A DNA stretch of 64,000 nt, from contig NZ_BAPV01000060.1 in NCBI RefSeq assembly GCF_025995175.1, forward strand, positions 124,001 to 188,000. Reading direction: 5' to 3'. Below are positions 53,765 through 61,461 of this stretch, in pieces (position 1 is the first letter of the stretch; each line of letters opens with the position of its first letter). The notes under the pieces are model-generated. The model did no database searches. It was not told where the DNA came from and saw nothing but the letters and a program-made list of their open reading frames with translations. A program made the translations under genes and the position numbers. Origin of the DNA: Asaia krungthepensis NRIC 0535. Lineage in GTDB: Bacteria > Pseudomonadota > Alphaproteobacteria > Acetobacterales > Acetobacteraceae.

Positions 53765-54576
53765 GCACTATCTCGCCCGGGAACGGCAGCGACCGGCTCC
53801 CCACCAAGATCCGTCATCCCTTGCGCCTTCGCCGCATCGCGGTCTCCCATGTCGTACCTCTCTCCCAAACGATGCGCCGCATCGTATTCAGTGGTGAGGA
53901 TCTGCATGATTTCGTGACGGCAGGCGTGGATGACCATGTGAAGCTGTTCTTCCCCCGCCCCGGCATGACGGAACCCGTCCTGCCCGATCTCAGCGCCGAT
54001 CGTTCCGCGCCACGCCATCCGGACGTGATCGCACGCGATTACACGCCGCGTCGCTTCGACCCGGAGAATCGCGAACTCACCATCGATTTTGTTCTGCATG
54101 AGATAGGGCCTGCGACTGAATGGGCGGCCCAGGCCCGACCGGGCCATGTGCTCGGCATGGGCGGTCCCAAAGCCTCCCATATCGCGCCGCGCGCTTTCAG
54201 AAATCATCTCTTGATCGGCGACGATACCGCCCTCCCGGCCGTAGCGCGCACCCTTGAGTCTCTCCCCCCGGATCACAGTGCCATCGTCGCTCTCGACACG
54301 GGTGAAACCGACAGGACCTATCCCCTGCCCAGCCATGCACGGGTGGATATTCATCGCTGCGATCGCGCCTCCGGCCAGAGCCTTGCCGGTCTGGTGCGGC
54401 TGATCGTTTTACCTCCGGCCGAGACGCTCAATGTGTGGATTGCAGCAGAGATCGAGCAGGTAAGGACCCTGCGGGACCATCTGGTCAATGAAGAGGCCAT
54501 ACCCCGCGCCCAGATAAGGGCCGCAGGATATTGGCGCCGGGACCATGCAGCCGGTGGAGCGCGGTTGGATGACTGA
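53761..54576 (+). CDS. Siderophore-interacting protein / ferric-chelate reductase (YqjH-like)
   Basis: A 271-residue flavoprotein of the siderophore-interacting (SIP) family, which uses NAD(P)H and FAD to reduce ferric siderophores in the cytoplasm. FAD-binding motif RDYTPRRFDPENRELTIDFVL is at about residues 97-117, then GPATEWAAQARPGHVLGMGGPKAS and the NAD(P)H domain LLIGDDTALPAVARTLESLP. The C-terminal AAGYWRRDHAAGG is typical. The ATGA overlap with the PadR-like gene indicates one transcript under the same operator. Confidence 0.9.
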   Translation: MSTISPGNGSDRLPTKIRHPLRLRRIAVSHVVPLSQTMRRIVFSGEDLHDFVTAGVDDHVKLFFPRPGMTEPVLPDLSADRSAPRHPDVIARDYTPRRFDPENRELTIDFVLHEIGPATEWAAQARPGHVLGMGGPKASHIAPRAFRNHLLIGDDTALPAVARTLESLPPDHSAIVALDTGETDRTYPLPSHARVDIHRCDRASGQSLAGLVRLIVLPPAETLNVWIAAEIEQVRTLRDHLVNEEAIPRAQIRAAGYWRRDHAAGGARLDD

Positions 54577-54776
54577 ACGCCGGGGTCATGGCTGATGTGC
54601 TCCTTTCGCAGATCAAGCCATGGCTCCACACCCGATAAGGGCTCTCTGCCACATGCGACATGCATCGGGAGACGGAGTGTGTTTCCGCCTCCGAAGAGGA
54701 AGCGCAACAAGGAACACTGTTTTCACCCCTGAGCGCGGTCCTCCATGGCCCCACCCCATGACTGCGGATCACGCGA

Positions 54777-55973
54777 TCAGGTCATGGTGCAGCGGACACG
54801 TTCGGAGAGCGCACTGCTGAAGCGCGCCTCGTCCCAGTCTTCCTGCAACGCCTGCGTGAAAAGTGCCTGCTGGCTCTGCGGCGCCAGCCCCCCTATCGGC
54901 GGATCACGGTCGAGATTCGTCGGGAAAGCGTATCCCTCGGCGCTGGCCGCGATGACATGACCGATCCCGTCATCACTAAGTCCCCGACTTGCCCTGAGCT
55001 TTGCGAGCACAGGATAGAGGGTCTGGGCCATGCGCGCCCTGTCCATGCTTTCCATCGCACGCCCGAACGCCGAAGATATCTGCAACAGATTGGCCATTCG
55101 TCTGATGGCCTGCGAGCGGTTGCTTCCTGCTGCGTGAAACAGGGCCGGATTGAAGAAGACGGCATCGCCCTTATGCAAAGGAAGCTGCACGTGGTGCTCC
55201 GTGAACCACGCCCTGATCGCGGGGCTTTGGGTCGCCAGATAACCCGGCCCGTATAGCTGGGTGAACGGCATGTAGAGTGTCGGTCCACTCTCCAGGGGCA
55301 TGTCACAATGCGCCACCGCCCCCTGAAGCGTCAGAAAAGGCGAAAGAGCATGGACATGGACCGGATAGCGGCTGACCTGCTCTGGAGACTGAAAGCCCAG
55401 ATGATAATCGCGATGCACGGTCTGCGCCTCTCCCCCTGGATTGACGACATTGACCTGCGACGTGATCTGATAGGCAGGCCCCAGCCACGCCTCGCTGACG
55501 AGGGCGAGCATGTCGTTCGCATAATAGCGGGCAAATCCTTCCGGGTCGAAAAGACAGAGCTTCTCGAGCGCGTTCCAGACCCGATCATTGGCCCCGGCCT
55601 TCGCGAAATGATCGCCGGATTCCATGCCGTTGCGCTTCTGGTTACCGATCAGCTTCTCGAACTGAATCGTCACATGATCGAGTGTTGTCAGGTCATCGAA
55701 GGCCTGTCTGAGCACGACGATCCCCGGACCATCCTTGAGAACCTCTATCCACTCGGCCGTGACGCTTTGGCGTCCTTCCGGCGTCTTAACCAGCTCCCTG
55801 AGCACGGCGCAGTCATAAATCGGCACCTGTTCCGCCCCGATCCCGGCTGCAAGCGGATAGTCGCGCAGGGAAATGCGCCTTTGCGAGAGAGCCTCGAGTT
55901 CGTCGAGCACGACATGGTCCGGCGCATACCAGTTCCGGCTGGCACGAAGAACGGAGAGATTGTCAGCTTTCAT
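54777..55973 (-). CDS. Phytanoyl-CoA dioxygenase (PhyH) family protein
   Basis: A 398-residue Fe(II)/2-oxoglutarate oxygenase. The iron ligands appear in QTVHRDYHLGF (H-x-D) and in NPALFHAAGSNRSQAIRRM, which provides the distal His and the 2OG-binding Arg. The 130-residue N-terminal part before the core (APDHVVLDELEALSQRRISLRDYPL) is longer than in classical PhyH. The substrate is unknown; bacterial members hydroxylate diverse small molecules. The start at 55973 follows AGGAG. It is divergent from a LacI-type regulator, which may control it. Confidence 0.85.
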   Translation of the reverse strand: MKADNLSVLRASRNWYAPDHVVLDELEALSQRRISLRDYPLAAGIGAEQVPIYDCAVLRELVKTPEGRQSVTAEWIEVLKDGPGIVVLRQAFDDLTTLDHVTIQFEKLIGNQKRNGMESGDHFAKAGANDRVWNALEKLCLFDPEGFARYYANDMLALVSEAWLGPAYQITSQVNVVNPGGEAQTVHRDYHLGFQSPEQVSRYPVHVHALSPFLTLQGAVAHCDMPLESGPTLYMPFTQLYGPGYLATQSPAIRAWFTEHHVQLPLHKGDAVFFNPALFHAAGSNRSQAIRRMANLLQISSAFGRAMESMDRARMAQTLYPVLAKLRASRGLSDDGIGHVIAASAEGYAFPTNLDRDPPIGGLAPQSQQALFTQALQEDWDEARFSSALSERVRCTMT

Positions 55974-55986
55974 GTGTCTGTCTCCT

Positions 55987-56045
55987 GAACATCTGTTGCC
56001 CATCGCCGCGGACCCCGTTCTGCGGCTTTGCGGGAAACGATGTTC
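55987..56045. promoter_or_regulatory. Separated inverted repeat between the PhyH and LacI genes
   Basis: GAACATC (55987-55993) and GATGTTC (56039-56045) are exact reverse complements 45 bases apart in the 142-base divergent region. They could be two half-sites for the LacI-type regulator, but the spacing is wide and chance is possible. Confidence 0.3.
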
Positions 56046-56115
56046 ACCGGATTACAATTTTGTCATGCACGCTCACAGGCGCTAGATACCTCAGAAACAC
56101 CTCAGGGAGACATGT

Positions 56116-57150
56116 GTGCCGCACCCCGCCCCCATGAAGGATATCGCCCGGCAGGCGGGAGTTGGCCTCGCCACCGTGGATCGCGTCCTGCACCGAAGGG
56201 GCGGCGTCAGTGCCGCGACGACACGGCGTGTCCACCAGGCGATCGGGGAACTGTCCCGGCAGACAGTCGAAGCGTCGCTTCACGGAAGCCGGATGGTGAT
56301 CGACCTCGTGATGGAGGCACCGAAACGTTTCTCGTCCGCAGTGCGCAACGCGCTGGAGGACCAGTTGCCGATGCATCAGCCTGTCGCGCTGCGCGTTCGC
56401 TCCCACCTTTGCGAGACGGCGACCGGCGAGGAAATTGCGGCGATCTTGGCGCGCATCCGAAAGCGTGGGTCCAACGGCATCCTGCTCAAGGCGCCGGACC
56501 ATTCGGGTATTCGTGAGGAGATCGCGGCGTGCCGGAGGGCGCATATCCCCGTTATCACGCTGGTGACGGATCTGCCCGGCTCAGACCGCCTTGCCTATGT
56601 CGGGATGGATAATCAGGCGGCAGGCGGGACCGCAGCCTGGCTGATGGCGGGCTGGATGCCTGCCCCACTCTATCAGGGCAAAGCCGTTCTTGCAGTCATT
56701 TCGAGCTATCGATTTCTTGGCGAGGAGGAGCGCGAGATCGGGTTTCGCGCCGTGCTCCGTGAACGCGCTCCCCATCTCGGGGTGGTCTCGCTTGGCGAGG
56801 GGGGCGGGCTCGACTGGCTGAGCCACGACCTTATCCGGTCAGCCCTTATGGCCCATCCGGAAATCGAGGCCGTTTACTCGATTGGAGGCGGCAATCGTGC
56901 CGTAGCCCGCGCCTTCGCTTCATGCGGGCGCAGACCGGTGATCTTTGTGGCGCATGACCTCGATCACGACAACCGCGCCCTCCTGCAGGACAGGACCCTG
57001 ACAGCGGTGCTGCATCACGATCTCGCCGCCGATATGCATCAGGCCTGCGCGCTGTTCATCCAGGCCAATCGCCTGCGTTCGGCTCCGGTTACGGCGCGAC
57101 CCAGTCCTGCGCACATCATCACGCCCATGAACATGCCGCCTTTCACCTGA
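56116..57150 (+). CDS. LacI-family transcriptional regulator
   Basis: A 344-residue regulator. The N-terminal HTH (MKDIARQAGVGLATVDRVLHR, with VSAATTRRVHQAI as hinge side) is followed by a periplasmic-binding-protein-like ligand domain (MVIDLVMEAPKRFSSAVRNAL, AYVGMDNQAAGGTAAWLM, YSIGGGNRAVARAF). The ligand domain resembles ribose/xylose-type sensors, so a sugar or polyol effector is likely. GTG start with AGGGAGA upstream. No transporter is adjacent; the divergent PhyH gene is the obvious candidate target. Confidence 0.9.
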   Translation: MPHPAPMKDIARQAGVGLATVDRVLHRRGGVSAATTRRVHQAIGELSRQTVEASLHGSRMVIDLVMEAPKRFSSAVRNALEDQLPMHQPVALRVRSHLCETATGEEIAAILARIRKRGSNGILLKAPDHSGIREEIAACRRAHIPVITLVTDLPGSDRLAYVGMDNQAAGGTAAWLMAGWMPAPLYQGKAVLAVISSYRFLGEEEREIGFRAVLRERAPHLGVVSLGEGGGLDWLSHDLIRSALMAHPEIEAVYSIGGGNRAVARAFASCGRRPVIFVAHDLDHDNRALLQDRTLTAVLHHDLAADMHQACALFIQANRLRSAPVTARPSPAHIITPMNMPPFT

Positions 57151-57200
57151 CGGCGCGGGTAAGTCCTGGGTACGGGGCGGGTCGGATATCGCTCCGCACC

Positions 57201-57839
57201 TCAGGCAATGAATTTCGCCTGGGCCTTGCGTATTGACGGGGGCGGCAAGGTTCCTTCAGGCGTATGGGCGTCCTGTATGCCGGTGCCGAGGGCGGTCACG
57301 ACCGGCACCACGCCCCCCCATAGGCTGGAAGGCAGATCATCCGCATCCTCGACCGGTGGGCCAGTGCGAATCTTGGCGCTGGCAGCGTTGATATCGAGAG
57401 CGATCACACCGGTTGCCTTGAGTTCCTGCGGGGTCATGGCACGCAGTTCCCCGCTGCGGCCTGGCAAGAGATGGTCGGTGATGGCATTCAGCGCCTTCTC
57501 GTGCTCGTCATCCGTGACCTTGCGTGCTGTACCGTGAACCACGGCACAGCGGTAATTGACCGAATGATGAAAAGACGAGCGTGCTGCCACGATTCCGGTC
57601 AACTGGGTGACCGTGACGCACATCTTCTGCCCATCGAGCCCCATCAGACGCGTCTTGGACGCGCCATGCAGATAGAGGGTGCTGCCGACACGGGCATAGG
57701 CCATGGGCATCACCATGGGCCGTTCCTGCGAGACGAAGCCGACATGCCCGACGAGACCCGTGTCGAGAATCGCGTGGATTGTCTCTTCGTCATAATGGGC
57801 ACGCTTGCCCTGGCGGGCCTTCGCATAGTCGGGAACCAT
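57201..57839 (-). CDS. Pyridoxamine 5'-phosphate oxidase-like flavoprotein
   Basis: A 212-residue split-barrel flavin-binding protein of the PNPOx-like group. Typical segments are TIHAILDTGLVGHVGFVSQERPMVMPMAYAR, LYLHGASKTRLMGLDGQKM and SSFHHSVNYRCAVVHGTARKV. It probably binds FMN; the reaction is not known. The start at 57839 follows AAGGA with an 8-base spacer; upstream ATGs at 57848 and 57860 are weaker. It is divergent from a MocR-type regulator, a recurrent pairing in which the regulator controls this gene. Confidence 0.85.
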   Translation of the reverse strand: MVPDYAKARQGKRAHYDEETIHAILDTGLVGHVGFVSQERPMVMPMAYARVGSTLYLHGASKTRLMGLDGQKMCVTVTQLTGIVAARSSFHHSVNYRCAVVHGTARKVTDDEHEKALNAITDHLLPGRSGELRAMTPQELKATGVIALDINAASAKIRTGPPVEDADDLPSSLWGGVVPVVTALGTGIQDAHTPEGTLPPPSIRKAQAKFIA

Positions 57840-57937
57840 GTTTCGCATCCTTCGAGGCAAGGGTTTTCGCTCTTGACGTCTCTGCTCCTAGCGGTCGAAC
57901 TGGCCTCAAACGAGTTCCGGTTTCGGGTTATTTTCTC

Positions 57938-59362
57938 ATGCCAGTTTACCTGCCTGCCTTTTGCCATCCTGACCCGCAAGCCCCTAACTCGCTTCCGGTG
58001 CAGGTATTCGGGGCTTTGAGCGCCGCCATCCGTTCGGGCAGAATCACCCAGGGGGAAACGCTCCCTTCTACGCGTCAGGCAGCCGAGATACTCGGCCTGT
58101 CGCGGAGCTCCGTTTCGACCGCCTATGACTTGCTGCGCGCTGAGGGTCTGATTGCGATGCGACCGGGTACTCGACCGGTCGCCTGCCTACCGGCAGCGCA
58201 CAGGACAGAGCGCAAAGGCGATACAGCGCCTGCGCTGTCACGGCGGGGTGAGGCGCTCGCACGCGATCCACGAGCCACGAATTACGCCACGCCAGAAGGC
58301 CGCCTCTCACCCGGTCTGCCCGACGAAACCCGTTTTCCTGCTGATCTCTGGGGACAGATCCTAAGACGGCATGCCCGCCACGCCCATGGCGAGGAAGCCT
58401 GTTACGGCGGCTATCACGGCGCGCGCGCCTTGCGTGAGGCCTTGTGCACGCGCCTCGCCAGTGACCGGGGGCTTGTGGTGTCGGCAGACCAGATTCTGAT
58501 CACACCCGGTACTCAGGCTTCACTCAGTCTGATTGCCCAGACAATGCTCGACCCCGGCATGACAGTGGCCATAGAGAACCCTGGCTATCTCGGTGCCCGC
58601 GCGGCATTCGAGGCGGCTCAGGCGGTCATCAAGCCTGTATCGGTCGATGAAGGCGGGCTGAACCCCGATCATGTTCCGGATGATGCGCGACTTATCTACA
58701 TCACCCCCTCCAACCAATATCCGCTCGGGGGACGCATGGAACTGGCAAGACGTCTCGCGCTGCTGGAGCGGGCACGCCAGCAGAAAGCCCTGATCCTCGA
58801 AGACGATTATGACAGCGAGTTCCTCTGGCACGGGCGCGAGATTGCGGCCCTTGCCGCGCATGGTGCAGGAACCGACACTGTCTATCTCGGCTCCGCGTCC
58901 AAGACCCTTTTGCCGGGCCTCAGACTTGGGTGGATGGTTGTTCCGGAACCCTATGTGGCGCCGCTTCGCGCCGCGCATCGTACACTAGGCTATGCCGCCA
59001 ATCTGCACAGCCAGCTTGCTCTGGCAGAGCTCATGAACTCGGGGCAGTACCGCATGCATCTGCGTCGTATCGCCCGGCTCTACCGCCAGCGCGGCCTCGC
59101 GCTCCATGAGGCGCTTTCCTCACTCGATTTCATCGACGCGCTCGCCCCGCGCGGCGGGGTACAGCTTGGTCTGCGCCTCACCCTGCCGGGGCGGGAGCAG
59201 GATTGTCTGAATGCGCTGGCAGCATCGGGGTATCGGGCGGGGCGCCTCTCGGCGCTCTGTCTGGGCCCCGTCATGGAAGGGCTTGTGATCGGATTTGCCA
59301 CATTGCGCCCCGATGACCCGGCGCGGATTGTCGCCATCCTGCGCCGCGCGATCAAGGGGTGA
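57938..59362 (+). CDS. MocR/PdxR-family regulator (GntR HTH fused to aminotransferase domain)
   Basis: A 474-residue fusion. A GntR winged helix is at about residues 20-85 (VFGALSAAIRSGRITQGETL, PSTRQAAEILGLSRSSVSTAYDLL), then a linker and a PLP-binding aminotransferase-like domain: ITPGTQASLSLIAQTMLDPG, ITPSNQYPLGGRM, LEDDYDSEF, and YLGSASKTLLPGLRLGWM with the PLP lysine. Such regulators usually sense PLP or an amino compound. The start at 57938 is chosen because the HTH begins soon after; the frame runs back to 57779 over the divergent gene. Confidence 0.9.
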   Translation: MPVYLPAFCHPDPQAPNSLPVQVFGALSAAIRSGRITQGETLPSTRQAAEILGLSRSSVSTAYDLLRAEGLIAMRPGTRPVACLPAAHRTERKGDTAPALSRRGEALARDPRATNYATPEGRLSPGLPDETRFPADLWGQILRRHARHAHGEEACYGGYHGARALREALCTRLASDRGLVVSADQILITPGTQASLSLIAQTMLDPGMTVAIENPGYLGARAAFEAAQAVIKPVSVDEGGLNPDHVPDDARLIYITPSNQYPLGGRMELARRLALLERARQQKALILEDDYDSEFLWHGREIAALAAHGAGTDTVYLGSASKTLLPGLRLGWMVVPEPYVAPLRAAHRTLGYAANLHSQLALAELMNSGQYRMHLRRIARLYRQRGLALHEALSSLDFIDALAPRGGVQLGLRLTLPGREQDCLNALAASGYRAGRLSALCLGPVMEGLVIGFATLRPDDPARIVAILRRAIKG

Positions 59363-59371
59363 GGTCGCCCG

Positions 59372-59788
59372 TCAGGGCTTGCGCCAATGCCCCATGGTGC
59401 AAAGATGCTCCCATTCCGGCGGTCGTACCGGTGCCACGGAGAGGCGCGACTGACGAAGCAGCGCCATTTCTGACAAGGCAGGATCAGCCTTGATCGTTGC
59501 AAGCGAGACAGGTGTGCCAAAAGCGCCGCGGGCTGCCACATCGACACACACCCATTGTCCCCCCTCGGCCGTCGGGTCGGGATAAGCCTCACGCACGACC
59601 TCGACCACGCCGACAATCTGCTTGTCCGAGACCGAATGATAGAAGAAGGCCAAATCTCCGCATCGCATGGCAGAGAGGTTGTTGCGTGCCTGGTAATTGC
59701 GCACGCCTGTCCATGGCTCGACGCCATTCGCCACCTGCTGCTGCCACGAGAAGGTCTCGGGCTCGGATTTGATCAACCAGTACTGCAT
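59372..59788 (-). CDS. EVE domain protein
   Basis: A 138-residue single-domain EVE protein (PUA-like fold). Family features are MQYWLIKSEPETFSW at the N-terminus, WTGVRNYQARNNLSAMRCGDLAFFYHS with the aromatic cage region, and ADPALSEMALLRQSRLSVAPV. EVE domains are thought to bind modified bases in DNA or RNA; stand-alone alphaproteobacterial members are near-universal with unclear role. The start at 59788 follows GGAAGG. Convergent with the MocR gene, 9 bases apart. Confidence 0.92.
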   Translation of the reverse strand: MQYWLIKSEPETFSWQQQVANGVEPWTGVRNYQARNNLSAMRCGDLAFFYHSVSDKQIVGVVEVVREAYPDPTAEGGQWVCVDVAARGAFGTPVSLATIKADPALSEMALLRQSRLSVAPVRPPEWEHLCTMGHWRKP

Positions 59789-59963
59789 CAACGACCTTCC
59801 GATATCGGCGAAATTTGTTACGCTTATCGAAACAAACTGCCCCTTGCCTTCTCCCCTCTCCGCGCGGTTTACCGTATCAGGACAGCTTTCGATCAAAAAC
59901 CTTCAGCGGACAGAACTTTTGCCGTCTATATCATGCCCGGATGTCGAGGGAGAGAGGACAAGA

Positions 59964-60749
59964 GTGACGAAAGCCACGCAGCAGATCACGGCGCAACGGG
60001 ATGTGCAGGGCTCTTTCCTGCATCGTTTTGCCAACCCTGGACGGTTCCTGCGCCTCTCGCGCTGGCTCCTGCCTATCCTCTCGGTGAGCGCCTGTGTCCT
60101 GCTTGCCGTGGGGCTGATCTGGGCTTTGTATGTCGCACCGGCTGACTGGCAGCAGGGCGATGCCGTACGGATCATGTACATCCACGTGCCCATGGCCATT
60201 CTGGCCTCGTCAGGATACGCGGCACTCGCTGTCTGCGGCGCGCTCTCCCTTGTCTGGAAACACCCTCTTGCCGATCTGGCCGCTGTCGAGATCGGCCCGG
60301 TCGGTGCCGTGATCACGGCGCTATGCCTGATCACAGGGTCGCTCTGGGGTAAACCGATGTGGGGCACATGGTGGGTCTGGGATGCACGCCTGACGTCGGT
60401 GCTGGTGCTGTTCTTTCTCTATCTCGGGCATATCGCCCTCATTCAGGCCTTTGACGATCCGCAGCGTGGCTATCGTGCGGCTGCCGTGCTTGCTCTTGCC
60501 GGTGCGATCGACCTGCCCATCATCAAGTTCAGTGTGACCTGGTGGAACACCCTGCATCAGCCTGACAGCATAACCCTGACCCATGCCCCTGCCATGGCGT
60601 TGTCTATGCTGCTGCCACTCGCGATCTGCATGGCCGGATTCACGCTCGGTTTTGCAGCACTCGTGGTTGGACGGGTCACGTCCGCCATTCTCGAGACAAG
60701 GGCGCAGCAGATGCTCACCCGCAGGCTTCGCCAGGGAGAAACGGCATGA
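59964..60749 (+). CDS. ccmC: Heme exporter CcmC
   Basis: A six-helix membrane protein (261 residues) that presents heme to CcmE in cytochrome c maturation. The tryptophan-rich heme-handling segment GKPMWGTWWVWDARLTS is present, with flanking conserved His residues (MYIHVPMAILAS and ITLTHAPAMA). I use a GTG start at 59964 with AGAGGAC upstream; the frame extends back over the EVE gene but that part is not CcmC-like. First visible gene of ccmCDEFG; ccmAB are not in the window. Confidence 0.93.
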   Translation: MTKATQQITAQRDVQGSFLHRFANPGRFLRLSRWLLPILSVSACVLLAVGLIWALYVAPADWQQGDAVRIMYIHVPMAILASSGYAALAVCGALSLVWKHPLADLAAVEIGPVGAVITALCLITGSLWGKPMWGTWWVWDARLTSVLVLFFLYLGHIALIQAFDDPQRGYRAAAVLALAGAIDLPIIKFSVTWWNTLHQPDSITLTHAPAMALSMLLPLAICMAGFTLGFAALVVGRVTSAILETRAQQMLTRRLRQGETA

Positions 60750-60898
60750 CCCACCTGCCCTATATTGCCGCCTCCTATGGGCTGACGCTCGCCGCAATCG
60801 CCGTTCTCGGCTCCCAACTCGTCTGGCGACTGCGTCGCGCCAGACAACGCCTCGCGCTGGTCGAGAAGCGCGCGGCTTCAGGAACCCGCCCTTCATGA
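60746..60898 (+). CDS. ccmD: Heme exporter CcmD
   Basis: A 50-residue single-span protein that helps release holo-CcmE from CcmC/ABC. MTHLPYIAASYGLTLAAIAV gives the typical start and membrane helix, followed by a basic tail (WRLRRARQRLALVEKR). It overlaps ccmC by ATGA at the start and ccmE by ATGA at the end. Too short for most gene finders but clear from position, length and pattern. Confidence 0.92.
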   Translation: MTHLPYIAASYGLTLAAIAVLGSQLVWRLRRARQRLALVEKRAASGTRPS

Positions 60899-61461
60899 CT
60901 GTGACGCGTACCGTCTCCCAACGCCGCATGACACGCAAAACCCGTCGCCTATGGCTGGTGCTGAGCTGTCTTGCCTGCTTTGCCGTGGCCACGGCTTTGG
61001 TCCTCAACGCGTTTTCTTCCAGCATCGTCTTTTTTATGGCGCCTTCACAGGTGCTGAAGACCCCACCCGCGCCTGATCGCGTGATCAGGCTGGGAGGCAT
61101 GGTGGTGGCCGGCTCACTTCGGCGCACCGTACAGGGACAGAGCCCGGTCAATCTGTTTCAGGTCACCGACGGGCAGGCCGCCATCGAAGTACGTTTTGAG
61201 GGTATCCTGCCCGATCTATTCCGGGAGGGCCAAAGTGTGGTGGCCCTGGGAACCTGGGTACCCGGCAAGGATTTTGCAGCGTCGGAAGTGCTCGCCAAGC
61301 ATGACGAGACCTACATGCCCAGGGAAGTTGCCGAGGCCCTGCAGCGCAGCGGCAAATGGGACCCGCGTTTCGGCAAACCGCCCTCGGCTGAAAGCTGGAA
61401 TACCATGACAAGGAACGAGGCACAGGCAAGTCGCGCGAACAGCGGCAGCCCCTTGCCATGA
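60895..61461 (+). CDS. ccmE: Cytochrome c-type biogenesis protein CcmE
   Basis: A periplasmic heme chaperone (188 residues) tethered by an N-terminal helix (LWLVLSCLACFAVATALVL). The OB fold follows (VIRLGGMVVAGSLRR, FQVTDGQAAIEVRFEGILPDLFREGQSVVALG), and the covalent heme ligand is the His of VLAKHDETYMP, with the nearby Tyr. The ATG is set by the ccmD overlap; the frame otherwise extends back without homology. It overlaps ccmF by ATGA. Confidence 0.96.
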   Translation: MTVTRTVSQRRMTRKTRRLWLVLSCLACFAVATALVLNAFSSSIVFFMAPSQVLKTPPAPDRVIRLGGMVVAGSLRRTVQGQSPVNLFQVTDGQAAIEVRFEGILPDLFREGQSVVALGTWVPGKDFAASEVLAKHDETYMPREVAEALQRSGKWDPRFGKPPSAESWNTMTRNEAQASRANSGSPLP

